Source of the DNA: Hypomesus transpacificus
Lineage: Eukaryota > Chordata > Actinopteri > Osmeriformes > Osmeridae
NCBI RefSeq assembly: GCF_021917145.1
Contig: NC_061076.1
Span: 3,199,044 to 3,263,043, forward strand
Reading direction: 5' to 3'
DNA length: 64,000 bases
Part shown: in pieces, positions 32,244 to 44,802 of the stretch
Layout: each line of letters begins with the position of its first letter
How positions within the stretch are numbered: position 1 is the stretch's first letter
The notes under the pieces: generated by a model
What the model was told of the DNA's origin: nothing
Database searches by the model: none
What the model saw: the letters and a program-made list of their open reading frames with translations, nothing else
Translations under genes and position numbers: made by a program

Positions 32244-33139
32244 CTAACAGCTATCACCTGTATGAAAGTATGAATTAGCTTGTGCTAACTACTACAGTGA
32301 TGTCATGGATGGTGCTAGATGTCAGAGTGTTTTTATTTAGTCTCATAGTCTCACGGCTGGCTAGTTTAGTTTGATTAATGCACTTGGTTTGAGTGTTGTG
32401 CCTTTGATGTACTAATTGCTTTGTAATTGATGTCATTTTTGTAACTTTTTCGTAACGTTCAAACATGGAACTATTTGTGAAAACTTTCAGTGGGATCCTC
32501 AGTGTCTTGTGGACCTCAGTCCTGGTTTTTCCTAAGCTTGTGTTCCTTGAACAATCTTCCCTAATCAGGGTCTCATTCATTAGGGACATGTCAGACATGT
32601 ACAGCAACCAAGTATCCTGCATCTCCTTCACACATGAATACCCTATCATCTAGCATCCCTTCCACACACAATTGTTCTGAATTCCACTGTCACTAACATT
32701 GAATACTGTTCCACTCAGAAACTGTAAATCATTAAATCAATTTCACTCCACTTCCCTTCCACAACCCCCCTTTTCCCTGCCTTCCTAAATTCCACATCAC
32801 TGATCACACAGAATACAATGTTCAAGGTCTCCAAAGACTTGTTTTGGTATCTTTTGGAAAAGGGATAAGAATTCCAAAGCAAATTGATTTAATTCCACGC
32901 TGCACCGACAGAGAGACAGCTTTTTAGCGATCTATTGTGTTGTCATGAATGTTGTGTTGTAAATACATTCCTGCCACATTACACTCTGACCCAGCACAAT
33001 AAAAGTTGCACAAGAGTTTGGGTTGTTACCACACATTGTAGAGCAGTTCCGTTGGTGGACTAAGATCTGTTAACCGCCACATTATCCTGATCCTTGTTTC
33101 TCTGATCTATCCTGATTCTTGTTTCTCACTGGCCTAGCA

Positions 33140-33210
33140 ACTGAAGCACTTTGAATTACCTTGTTGTTGAAATGTGCTCTACAAATAAACTTGCCTTGCC
33201 TTGCCTTGCA
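33140..33210 (+). mobile_element. Truncated retroposon 3' tail ending in (TTGCC)n
   Basis: GCACTTTGAATTACC, then GAAATGTGCTCTACAAATAAAC, then TTGCC repeats resembles the 3' end shared by many fish non-LTR retroposons. Only the tail is present; family assignment from memory is tentative. Confidence 0.55.
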
Positions 33211-33689
33211 TCCGTGGGAATTAGCAGCCCTGGTGATTGGCACAGGCAGGATAGAATCCTGATGGACTGACAGGATTTTCACTTAAAAGGCAGAAGAGAG
33301 GAAAAAACAAACAGGGGCTATTACTTACCAATCATACGAGCCAGAGGTAAGGAGAGAAAAACCTTGCTATTTTTGTTCACAGGGAAATAGTACGAGGTAT
33401 ATAGAGAGGAGAGAGGCCAGCCCCTCATGCCTCATCTTCAGCAACAGAGACGGGGATGACCTGGAGCTGTCTGAACATGTACACACCCACAGTAGACAAG
33501 AAAAAGATTGTGATCTAACATGCTTTACCCAGCAATACACTTGTACAATTCCGAATTTGGAATTTCAAATGGCAAAGGTCCAAGAAAGAGAAAGAAAGAG
33601 AGTATAAAGATATGACGCCATGGCTGTGATTTTGTGACCGACAAAGGCCTACGCAGACAGCCTAGTCAGGCCATGCGTCATGAGTATAA

Positions 33690-34425
33690 GGCCCCGTTTA
33701 CACGGAAGAAAAACGCATATATTTTCATGCGGTTTGGCCTTTCATTTACACGAAAACGGAAGTTTTATCACGGAAAACGATCATTTCTAAAAACTCCGGC
33801 CAAAGTGGAGATTTCTGAAAACTCCGTTTTTGTGTTTGCGTGTGCACTAGCTTAAACAGAGTTTTGGGTTCTCAAAGCTCACAGTATGGGACTAAAAAAG
33901 CATCACGTCATGAAAGCGTCCTGTTTACAGTAACACGTGCGTTCGACTTCATGCAGCGCTGGCGTCGCCTGCAGCCCGGCTGAGTTGAAGCAGCTAATGG
34001 CTTTCTCAGCTTCAACGCAGCCGGCTGTCGGCACCGCCGGTGGTTCATGAATTCGAACACAACTAGCATAAGGGTCATTTATTTGTGAATTGCGTTACAT
34101 TTCTGAATCACGAAATACATTTGTGCATCGCATTTGTGAATCATTCAAACAAATGAACCTTGCGCCTGAAAGGTAAAGGAAGTCGGTCGTGTTATTCGTA
34201 GTTGTTGATTTTGAAAATTGTGATTGGTTTGCATGGCTTTATCCTTCACATTACACTGCCGCCTACAGGTTTGGCATAGTTATGATGGCGCTCGGGGGCG
34301 TATATGCGGGTTCATGTAAACAGAAACATTTTTGAAAACGTACTTGTGTGTACGACGTTATTTTAGAAAACGGAGGGGCAGAAATATTCGTTTCTGTAAA
34401 TACCCAGCTATGTGTAAACGTGGCC
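33690..34425. mobile_element. Harbinger-like MITE with TAA duplication
   Basis: Ends GGCCCCGTTTACAC and GTGTAAACGTGGCC form 14-bp inverted repeats with one mismatch. TAA flanks both sides (33687-33689 and 34426-34428), matching the 3-bp TWA target of PIF/Harbinger elements. The 736-bp body has internal inverted segments near 33970-34020 and no coding capacity. Confidence 0.75.
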
Positions 34426-34438
34426 TAAGAGGCTAGGG

Positions 34439-34649
34439 CAGTGGTTCCCAACCCTGGTCCTCGGGACCCCCTGTCCTGCATGTTTCAGATGTTTCCCTGC
34501 TCAACACACCTGATTCAAATGAATGGGTCGTTATCTAGCTCTGCAGAAGCCTATTAACGACCATTCATTTGAATCAGGTGTGTTGGAGCAGGGAAACATC
34601 TAAAACATGCAGGACAGGGGGTCCCGAGGACCAGGGTTGGGAACCATTG
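34439..34649. mobile_element. Palindromic hAT-type MITE with 8-bp duplication
   Basis: Two arms of about 100 bp (starting CAGTGGTTCCCAACCCTGG) are reverse complements around a short centre, so the whole 211-bp element can fold into one hairpin. GGCTAGGG flanks both sides (34431-34438 and 34650-34657). It inserted 13 bp beyond the end of the preceding Harbinger-like element. Confidence 0.93.
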
Positions 34650-34789
34650 GGCTAGGGACTATGGGCCAGCCAGTACTGTCCCATCTGAACATGGGGAGGG
34701 AGGCGGGGGGGGAGCTGTCTGACCTGTCTGTCTGAGAGGGAGGCAGGATGATAATGCTCCATTCACCCTGGGAGCCTCTGCGTAATCGA

Positions 34790-34806
34790 GGGGGGGGGGG
34801 GGGGGG
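34790..34806. repeat. Poly-G tract (17 G)
   Basis: Uninterrupted run of G within otherwise unremarkable intergenic DNA. Confidence 0.95.
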
Positions 34807-37800
34807 CCGAGGCGAGCCACACAGAGCCGAGCCACTTTCACCATACAAAGGAGAGAAATAAGCAGACACAATGACCTGCACCCTTTGCTGCACACAGTCT
34901 CCATAGCTTGAATCACAGACAACCGGTTAGGTAGTGGTCTATCTCTTCATGGTCACGCTGATAAACAGTCTGGTTTAAAGAATGTTGTCTTTTATGTTGT
35001 TTCTTTGTGTCTTCTCAGACTCTACATGACCTAGATGGGGATTGAGATACACACAGCTGGGAAAGAACTGCCCCGTTAGTCACTCATTAGTTTGAAATGC
35101 TGGTAAAGGAGAACATCTAATTTGGAAAGGGTGACAGAATGGTATATTAAGAACTGAGAAAACAAAATGAAACTAACACAAGAGGTGACTGCCGGACATC
35201 ATGCCTTGGGCTTGACAAGGGCCACCACTTGAAACTAGAACATAAAATGGGAAAAATTACCGGTCAGGAAATGGACAAACAGAAGCTAAACATAGGAAGC
35301 CAAAAACAATGGTTTGGCTTCTTTTCAGATCACTGCCTGATTGGTGAGAAACAAATCAACACAAGCGTCTTCCTCTTGTGGAATACCCCACTAAATTGCT
35401 TCAGATTCCAGGTACTAGGCTGTATAGTGCATGCATAACCATGACTACCGAATTATGAAATATATTAAATAGGCCACTATGACTGGAACTGTTTTGAAGA
35501 AGGGCTCAAGACTGCTTATTGTTACCAACTTACAAGGCGATTAACACCCAAGACAATGCTAGAACAAATTTGATTCCGTAACAATAGTCAGACTTCTTAC
35601 TGAAAACGACTTTACTTTAGAGGACGTTAATGTGTTGAACGTGAAGCATAATATGCCTAATATATTATATTGAAGAGAGAAAACACTGGCTCCACCTAGA
35701 GGAAAAGCCTTGGAACAGCATGGGCATTCAAGCTCCTGCAGATCTACACTAGGGGGCACACTTGACATAGTGTGAAAGCACCCTTCCAGTATAAAAAGGA
35801 GTAATAGAAAGAAAAAACTAGCTCTATTCTGAACATCTGGTTTCAAAGAAGAACAGGCCCCTCGGGCCAATCATGTAGTTTGAGTAATGCAGATTTTTTA
35901 ATAGTAACGAGTAGACGTAGCTTTACATGCACGCACACAGAACCATTTTCCAAAGAGTTCACTGATACACTGCGACTTAATCATCTTCTAAATGAAAGCC
36001 AGACCAGAGAAAGCTAATGTTCTCTCAGTCAGTTTGTGTGTGTGTGTGTGTGTGTTTGTGCATGCTCACGGTTAAACATGACACAGAGGCTGTTTCAAAC
36101 AGGAGTAGGTGGACCAGGACTGATCCTTATCTGTCTAGCTTGGTCCAGTCCCCCAAACTTTTGAACCCTGCTCCAGAAACCGGTGTTGTCCGTGAGCGAA
36201 TCCCAAAAGTGTGAGCAAGCCCAGCTGGAGAGGTCCATCGGGAGGAGCAGTCTTGGCTCTGAGGCCAGAGTCCTCAGAGACTCAGACCAAGCCTGACCAA
36301 GACGTAGGGGGTCTTGATCTGTCTTGTCATGAGACACTGGAAATAAAGCCTTGCATGCAAACATAAGAAGACATCTGGACATCATCACAATCAGGAGATG
36401 AGGGGAAACTGAGGGGAAAACAACTTTTCCCTGACCCCGCAATACATTTGTCATTGTCTTACTATTCTGTCCAGAGTCAAGCCTGCTGGCTTAACAATAG
36501 AAGGAAGGTTAGACCATTAGACTGTAGTAAATCTTCTCCATATTTCACAAATACTCATAAAATGAAGTGTCTATACAGTTGTCCTGCCTATAGGGCCCTT
36601 TTAAACTAGAGTTTAGGAAAAATACCTACAAAATTTACTAGACAAAGGTTAAAGTTCAACAAGTGTTTGATTTACTGCAGAACGACACTCCCCTGATGTT
36701 TGTCAGCTGGTTCCAGGGCTGACCGCAGACTCTGTGGCCCATGAAAGGCAGACATGAGCAGTTCATGAGACGCAGGGCATAGACAGGAGACAGATGCCTG
36801 TGTGAAGTGTTGGTGCCACTGTGCTGGAGCTCATGTTGTCCCTGTCCCCTAGGGATGTGTGCTGGTCATCAAAGAGTACCTGATAAGGAAAGTGGTGCCC
36901 CTGGGGGCCGCCTGCCTGGTGGCTGCATTTCTCTGCACTGTCAAAGCCACTTGCTATGTCTTATTTCACATGCAACTGAACATGTGACAAAAAAATAATA
37001 TTGCACATAGTACAGATGCGTTGTAGTGTTAACAGGAGGAAAAGTGACTGTTATTGGGATGGTTCCTTAGTGAGTGTTAGGATTATTTATAAGCTACTCC
37101 TTTAAAACATCTAGAGAAGAAGTGCTTCAGAGAAAAAACAGTTTTTTTATGTTATAAAAATCCTCAAATGTCATACTTCTGTAATTTAGCAGGGAAAGCA
37201 ACGGAATTGAATCATTTTAGCATTTCAAACTCACACAGTGTACTGTTTTTATTAGTCATGTTTAAAACAACTGTCTGCATTGTTTTATTCGGCCATTTTC
37301 CCAGAAAGGGAGGCTTGGCACCTGCCACACAGTCCCTCATGTTCTGCAGGAAAGATTTGAAGTGGATGCGCCTGTTGCTTCTGGGTGGCTTCATTAGTTA
37401 GTGTGAACATTTGCTCCCCTGACCACCAGGGAACTCAGAGGAAGGGTTTAAGTTGGAGGATATTCAAACAGCTGGGATACGCTAGGCAGACCTCTGCTAT
37501 CTGCCCACATCCCCCCTCCATCTCCTCCACTTCCTACAGAGCTATGGTCTAAGGACAGCCTGACAGTTTATTCTACATGTATATGGTTTCTCATACAGCA
37601 CCTCGCTCTCTCGGTTAGTACATCCTGCTGTATTGAAGATCAGCCCCCCCAAAATATTATGTTGTTCTAATAATGACCTCTGACCTCTCCTCTCTCTGTG
37701 TTGCAGGGGAAGCTGGCCCGTATATACAACCTCTGCATGTAGTGGAGATCCGGAGACATGCAGGAGAGGGGCCCTATGTGCTCTTAGCCTGGTCAGGAAA

Positions 37801-38078
37801 TTGGAAAGTGTCCCAGAATGTCCTTGTTTGTGAAGTATGCTACCTGTTTGTGACTTACACTGCCTGTTTATGAAATATTCTGCCTGGGTATGATGGCTAT
37901 CAGCTGAAATTGGCCTCACACATGCAGCTATGGCGGAAACCCATTAAAATAAACAAATTGGGTCTAACTTAATGTCTCTGGACTGCTGGTTGCTCTGTGA
38001 TTCTGAATCCCGCAGCGCATGGTACATTTTGTATGTTTATGTAGTTAGTGTCAAGCTAGGCAGAGAACAGTGGGGGGC

Positions 38079-38098
38079 GGGGGGGGGGGGGGGGGGGG
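38079..38098. repeat. Poly-G tract (20 G)
   Basis: Uninterrupted run of G preceded by TGGGGGGC, so the full G-rich stretch spans about 27 bp. Confidence 0.95.
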
Positions 38099-40150
38099 CT
38101 CACTCACCACACAAACGCCTAAGTAAACTAAGTAACACTGTAATGTTGGTCAAGGGGCAGGGGGTCCGTTAAGATACTTGTTGCTATTCGCTAATCGCTA
38201 TCATCGTGAAATATTCTGAAAAAATGTTTATTTCAAATGTAAGATATTTAAGAATGTTGTTGGATAGAATCTCCAACTTTTTTTTCTTTAGTCTTCTCTT
38301 TTGTTGGCCACACAGACACTTTCTTTCACAAAGGGATGTGACCTCACGATATGAGGAGGATGCGTGCGTTAGAGAGCTGGACTGATCCTCTTAGCTGATG
38401 GGTGGGGGAGTATGTTGTTTTTGTGGTCTATTAGTTCCACACGTTGACCGTGACCGTCTGGAGTGCTTGTCCCCAAGGACTTCCTAGACACAACTAAACA
38501 TGTGCAGCTCCAGCAGCCACCCGAGGGGAAACACAACATCAGGACTGGAGGAAGGAAATAAGAAAATGTGGTTGTATGCCGTTGCCATAACCACACAGCT
38601 ACGATTTGTTCAGTTAATTTATACTGTTGTTACTCAGTTCAGATTCAGAAAAGTGATTTTTTTTTTCTTTATGATCTCTCGGAGAACAGTATAATAGAGA
38701 AATGAAGAAAGATTGGGAGAGAGGAAGATGTTGGCCAGTACTATTTTCTAGGTATTTCAAAGAAATGCAATCACAAGCATGAGCATGAGAGAGTGAGTGG
38801 GATAATTGTGGCGTATTCATTTGTATTCACTTGTAACTGTGCTGTTGTCTCGGTCATTCTCATCATATTATTTGTGTTACCGTGTAACTGAGATATGTGT
38901 GCCTGTTTAACTCTCCTCCTCAGTGAGGCCCCTCCAATGTCTCTGTCTGGGCAGGGCCCACATGGAAGTGATTATCCTGCGCGGGGAGGGAGAAATTACA
39001 GAGCAAACCTACAGGCTCCAGCCCTTTTATGATCACTCACTCATTCACTCACACACACACACACCACACACACGCGCAGCAAACTCACAAGAGCACTGCC
39101 GCCACCTTGCCTCCAGTGGTACATTTCCACTGCTGGCTGTGTCAGGACAATCCTCCAGTGTGCCTTCCTCCTGGTGGAGTGAGTGGTGCAGGACCAGGGT
39201 TGTAAATTCCTCTAAAAGAGTTGTTAAGAGTTAAGAAGGGCCCCATTAAAACACGGGTCTTGGTGTTCGCCAGAGAGGAGCCAGCGTAATGAGTCATCAC
39301 CTGGAGCCTGAAGGGGAGTGGAGGCTCATGGGAGGGGAAAGGTAGAATATAATGGATGGAACCCCTTTCAAAGACATCTGAAATGTACACCATATGTGCC
39401 TCAAAATCCCATTATAACAACCAGCCTCGGGAGTGAAATAAGGTTGAGACTAAAACATTTACTGTAGAGCTAATTCGAGTATTTAGGTACGTCTAATAAA
39501 TGGCTACTCCTAAGTGGACGTCCAAGGTCTGTCTCTCACCCAGCTCTCGCCCTGTTAAGCTGAGCCCCTGAAAGACCCAGTGGCTCTATTTTCCTCAGTA
39601 GCCACAGAGACGAACAGCTACTAACCACAGGCACATCAGCCAGGAGTTTCAAGGTACTGAGGTGGAACAGTAAGTGCTTTCACCCCTCTCTTTAACTTCC
39701 TAAGTGACCGCTGGTGTTTGTGTTTGTCTTAGGCTTCTGAATGTCCTCTGTGCTAGACACCAACCATTCAACTTGGATTCCACAACCACCGACACAGACA
39801 GACGGTTCTGACAGTATGCAGGAGGTGGGCTCAGCCAGGGAGATGCTTTGATTGTCCGATAATTCCAATAAAATGTGAAGACGTTGAAATGCAGCCAAAG
39901 TTGCCCTTTTGCACTGTTTGCATTGTCATCACCACTTATGCCATCATCAGCCCAATAGTTTATAAGAGTGGCATAGCTGTGTACACAATGTGGCGTCTGG
40001 CTATGCATCAACCCCCCCCTCCCCCCTCGCTCCTCCAAATGAAGACCATCATTATCCCCGGCTTGCTTCAGGCTCCCAAAATATCCTTAACGCAGCTGTC
40101 GGCACCTTTCTGTGTAGCAGCTGGAGCAGATCTGGGCGCACCCACCCTCT

Positions 40151-40155
40151 GTCTC

Positions 40156-40244
<89 letters not shown>

Positions 40245-40251
40245 ATCTCTC

Positions 40252-40293
<42 letters not shown>
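40151..40293. repeat. Compound (CTGT)n-(CT)n microsatellite
   Basis: About 20 CTGT tetranucleotides run into (CT)n with occasional TCTA/TCTG interruptions. The Cys/Leu/Ser/Val-repeat reading frames across it are artefacts. Confidence 0.97.
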
Positions 40294-40296
<3 letters not shown>

Positions 40297-40373
40297 CACC
40301 ATACTCATCCAAGGGGTTGGGCCCAGGTCGGCATACTCCAACTACATTACAGCAGAGGAAGATTCCAATTTTG

Positions 40374-40396
40374 TATTATTATTATTATTATTATTA
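40374..40396. repeat. (ATT)n microsatellite
   Basis: Seven or so ATT units, followed closely by a short (TG)n tract. Confidence 0.9.
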
Positions 40397-43300
40397 CAAA
40401 CGTCTGTGTGTGTGTGTTTGCTTACTCCAAGCCTCATCCACCCATCTTGCCGAAACCAGCCTTGAGTGGCCTGTGTGCGCAGCAGGCAATAAAAGCCCAG
40501 ACAAATGGTGTGCTTGAGGCGTGAGACTGAACCTTGGAGGGGGAGGAGGTGGACTCAGGCCACTCCACAGCTGTTTGCTTCTGTTCTCCTCCTGTTGCTG
40601 TTCAAACCCCTCTGATCGACGCAAATGGTTCAAAGAGGGACAGGGGCGGTAGGATAGCTCGGCAGAAATGTGAATGGAAAAATGTGTCAATGGAAAACGG
40701 TCCATTTGTACATTTGATGAATGCTAGTCCCCCCGAATGTCTCAAACAAACCGTTTCAGTGAAATCAGCTTTAGAGAGTGGATTTAAGATGGGTTTTTTT
40801 GTCCTTCACTGGTGTCCATCCAAGGAATCGGTAATCTTTGATCTTGATTTGTTATGGCAACCAGGCCGGGGGGGTGGGCGTCTGTATCAAAGGATATGGA
40901 CATGTGGATTTTAGCCGCCTCTCTCCTGCCAAGTCTTCCTGTTCTTGAGGCAGGTATGAGGAAAGGGAACACATAGGATGTCTGTGGCTGTAAGATTTCA
41001 AGGATGGTGAGATTCAGAGGTGGTGTGTGCTCTGGACAAACTCAACTGCCTTTCATTTCGTAAAACGAATATGTGTACGTGAGCAGAAGCGCTCAAAGCA
41101 TGATCTGATCTTGTCTTTGAGACTCCACCAGGGCGTGATCACTAACAGATTTAGGTCGATCTTTCTTTCTTTCTCCATCTGTTCCTTTGATCCAGTACTT
41201 TTCTTATCCGCAAAACATTTTTGCAGTCCTTGATTTTCCATTGAGACATAAAGCAACAATGTTTTTTTAACTAAAATCAACATTTGTGTTTGAAACTTTG
41301 GACCTCACAGCCTCTCCATAGGTATGAACAATAGGTCCTCACAAACAGCCTGGAACAGTAAAAAAAACACGAGCCATCTTCTTGACACTCTCCGAGGGCC
41401 TGTTACCATCAAGGTGAGATCACATTGTCAACATGCTGAAGAGCATTCTTCCTGCCTCCTTCTCTGCCTGTCCCTTCTTGCCCTCGAGGAGAAAACGAGG
41501 GTGCATGTTACACTTAAACCTGAGATCAGCATAGAGAAGGAAATCAAAACTGCTTTCGTTCTCAGGCTGTGTTGGAAAACTCAGTCAGTGGCGTTGACAA
41601 GCTGTAAGTGTCTGACCCACATAGATAGTCCTCCTGTTGGTCATGTAATCTGCTCAGAGTGATACCTTTGTTGTCTCAGCTTGATAGGTTGTAAAAGAGT
41701 GTGGGATGGTGAATTGAAGGCTTTTGACATTCCTCTACATATTAAGCCTGTCAGGGGTAAATCCATTGTAAAGCTTATGCAGTTTTCCTGCTGGGTCACA
41801 CAAGTCAGGCTTCAACTTCCTGACCAGAGGATATCAAGTGAAAACGGCTTTGCTGGTTACATTTAAAACACTGAAAAGTGAATCTGAGCATCTGGTACAA
41901 TTTAGTTTTCAGGGTCTGAAAGCCAAGGGTTTTGTGTTAGGATTCAAAGTATGGCAGCAACATCTTTCCTCGTCCTGATTCTCCTTTTCTTTTCTTCTTT
42001 TTGTTTTTCTTGGGAGAAAGAACGAAGCACACCAATTAAACAGAATTTTCCAAAACACCTCCCAAACCCCTTCCTACCTCTATAACAATCTCCCCACCAT
42101 GAGCACCCCACCCACATCCCCCTTCCTTTCCCTCTCCTTGCTCACTCGCCTCCCCGTGCTTCGGTGAAAGACCAAACAAGTCAGCCATTAAGTTGAGTGA
42201 AGCGCAGGAAGCGGGCCTTCAGGGCAGGCGGCCCTGTTTATAAGGAGCTAGTCAGGTTTCAGCGGCCCTTTGAAGGGAGCAGCACATAGGAGACTGTCTG
42301 TCACTGGGCCAAAGCCCGGCACTGCTCCACTGACTCACTGCATTCCCCCCATTCATTTGAGCGGAGAGGGGAAGAGAGGTGGATCAGGGTAGAGAAAGAG
42401 AGATGGGGGTGTGTGTGTGTGTGGGGGGGTAAAGGCACAGGAGGTACAGAGGGGTAGGCTAGAAGAAGGGCAGGTTAATGTATGCCCTTTCACGCCAACT
42501 TCTTGAGAAAAGAAAGAAAGCTCTTGGTTTCTTCATGAAATCCTAAATCTGAGTTGTCTCTTGTTGCAACCTATCTCCTTAGCTAGCCCCCATCAACACA
42601 CAAATAATAACTTTCCTATCTTTTCTCTTCGGGCAATAGATTTGTGGTTCACCTTCTGCACCAAGGTAAAGTCAAGCCTCTCCTAAGAATATGATTAATG
42701 AGCAATTTCTTGCACAGTTTAAACCACTTGTAGTGGAGCAGCAGTGCATTACTGTGTGCTTGTGAAGTATGACCTGCAGAACTGGAGGTGTTAAAGACCT
42801 AGGGAGTATCACATTCTCCAACACCACATTTATTTCATTACATCATCTTAGAGGTGGTTCACTTTCAGTCATTCAGTCACTGGGGGGCATCCAGTGTCAT
42901 ACAGTGCAGTCTTTACTTTGGAAAGATAAAATACTAACTTTGTGTGTTTTACCTCACTGTTTATGTAGGGATGAATAACCTCCCATAAGAACTCGGAGAC
43001 ACAAAAAACCAAGTCTCATCATTTCTTTCATGGTGGCTTGAAAGTTAATATGCCTTCTAAGGGTCTATCGTTCCTGCTATCCATGTTAGCTCATGCCCAG
43101 AGCTATGGGTAACACATTTCCATGGCAGTCGCCTCCCAGTCTGAAAGCTAACAGATGTTAAGGTATGACTCAAATGTCAACACATTGGCATGGTTAACAG
43201 GACTGTGAACCGGACCATCAGACAGGAAAGATACAGGCTGATAGGGCCAGATTGAGAAAGTGCATGGGCAGAACCAAGTTAGACATAGATAACCAGCCAG

Positions 43301-44637
43301 GGCAAACGACAAAACATTTCAGGTACAGCCTAAGCATTGTGAAACAAGGCCTATTGCAGCACCGGATCATAACTGAATTACTTGAGACTAGAGGATATTA
43401 TATTGTAGCAAGACAAAGAAACAACATGCCTTTAGGATGTATTTTGGGGAAATATGACACCTCCCTTAGCAGAGCCAGAATTATGCTTATAAGGCAGAGT
43501 TTTTGGTTTATGTTTCTAAAGGAGCCATTGTTAGTCTAAACCACAAAAAGCACATTTTATCAGACTTCCATTTAAGCACATGACATTTGACATCCTACAG
43601 GCATTAACAGTATAATGTACTACAGAAAAGCATTCCTACATGCCTTTAGAACTCCAAAGGTGTGTTTTTGAAGAACTTGAGGGTTCAACTTGATTACAAA
43701 ACTATGAAAAAATGACTGCTAAAACAAGACAGCAAAGAAACAAGTCAAAGGAAACACGGTAAAAAAAAAATGAAATCATAAGGAGTTTATTGTTTCATCG
43801 CCCCTCTGTCCTCTCTTTCCATAATGTGAAATGCATTTGATCATTAAATGACTGCAAGACTCACAACATTTACGTGCAGTATTCAACCAATTCGGTTATT
43901 GAATCAATTTGGCTATCTAATGTTCCAGTCATGGGGTGCCATCTCTAGTAAGATTAAGAAACATAAGTTTCCCACTACCTAGAAAGGACACATAGTACAA
44001 ATGTTTAAGCCTCTCATCCAAGATCCGGCACTTTCCATGTCTCTTTAAGGCACTTTGTGTGGGGTAAGAGAGAGAGAGAGAGAGAGTAGGATAGAGGCAG
44101 AGTAGAGAAAGTGTACATCCTACGAGTCTCCGATTTGATACATCAGAGGGTAAATGCTGTTACAGGACCAACTTCAAAAGCTTTAGGCTATGCCACAGTG
44201 TCAGACGGGACAATGTGTGCAATGCTCCATTCATAGGTAATAGAATGACAAACGGAGCACAGCTGACAGTACGCAAAAGCATTTCATTCATTAAATACAA
44301 ATATATACTTTCATATATTTACAAATACTATATACAGTTGCATTTAATTACATCTGACATGTTTACAGAGAAAAAGATGAAGTCCTAGAATGGCTGTTTT
44401 TTCAGGCTCCTTCCCCCGCTCCCTGTATTCCCAGCTGGTTGCTCATTCTCACGGGAGAGTTTTATGGCTGGTAACTTTAAAAAAAGACTGGTGAGCACAG
44501 TGGGGGAGGAGAGCCTGTCAGCACATGGCACTCGGTAACCATGCTTGTTGTTTGCTCAGGAACTCATGTTCAGTCATTTAAAGATCAACAGTACGTTCTT
44601 GTGTCAAGCTCACCACACTTTTCAATGATTTGGTGAT

Positions 44638-44643
44638 TTTATT
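44638..44643 (-). terminator. Possible poly(A) signal for fzd2
   Basis: AATAAA on the minus strand about 160 bp after the fzd2 stop. Vertebrate fzd2 3' UTRs are often long, so distal signals in AT-rich DNA downstream (44.2-44.35 kb) may be used instead. Confidence 0.35.
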
Positions 44644-44802
44644 CATAACTGTACAAAATCTGTGGAAATGTCTTAGAAAAATACTGGTGGCAATCTGATT
44701 ACTGTATAAAAGTAGCACTCTGACAGAAAGTAGAAAAGTGGAAAAAAATGTATTATAGAATGCATTAGAACTAATTAAAAAAAATAGTCCCACATGCTTC
44801 TT

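Larger units (their letters stand above)
31920..44570. other. Long gene-free interval between mylk and fzd2
   Basis: Apart from the listed transposons, homopolymers and microsatellites I found no exon series, RNA gene or conserved domain on either strand in about 12.6 kb. Open frames here are short and compositionally simple. As the 3' flank of a Wnt receptor gene it may hold fzd2 enhancers; the GC-richer stretch at about 42180-42370 is the most non-random looking. Confidence 0.45.

Noticed and set aside
36807-36998. Short frame near 36.8 kb that looked like a transmembrane exon
   Set aside because: No partner exons, no consistent splice sites and no recognised family.
39889-40524. Reading frames of up to 211 codons with Cys/Leu/Ser/Val repeats
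   Set aside because: Produced by the (CTGT)n-(CT)n microsatellite; the flanking parts show no protein family.
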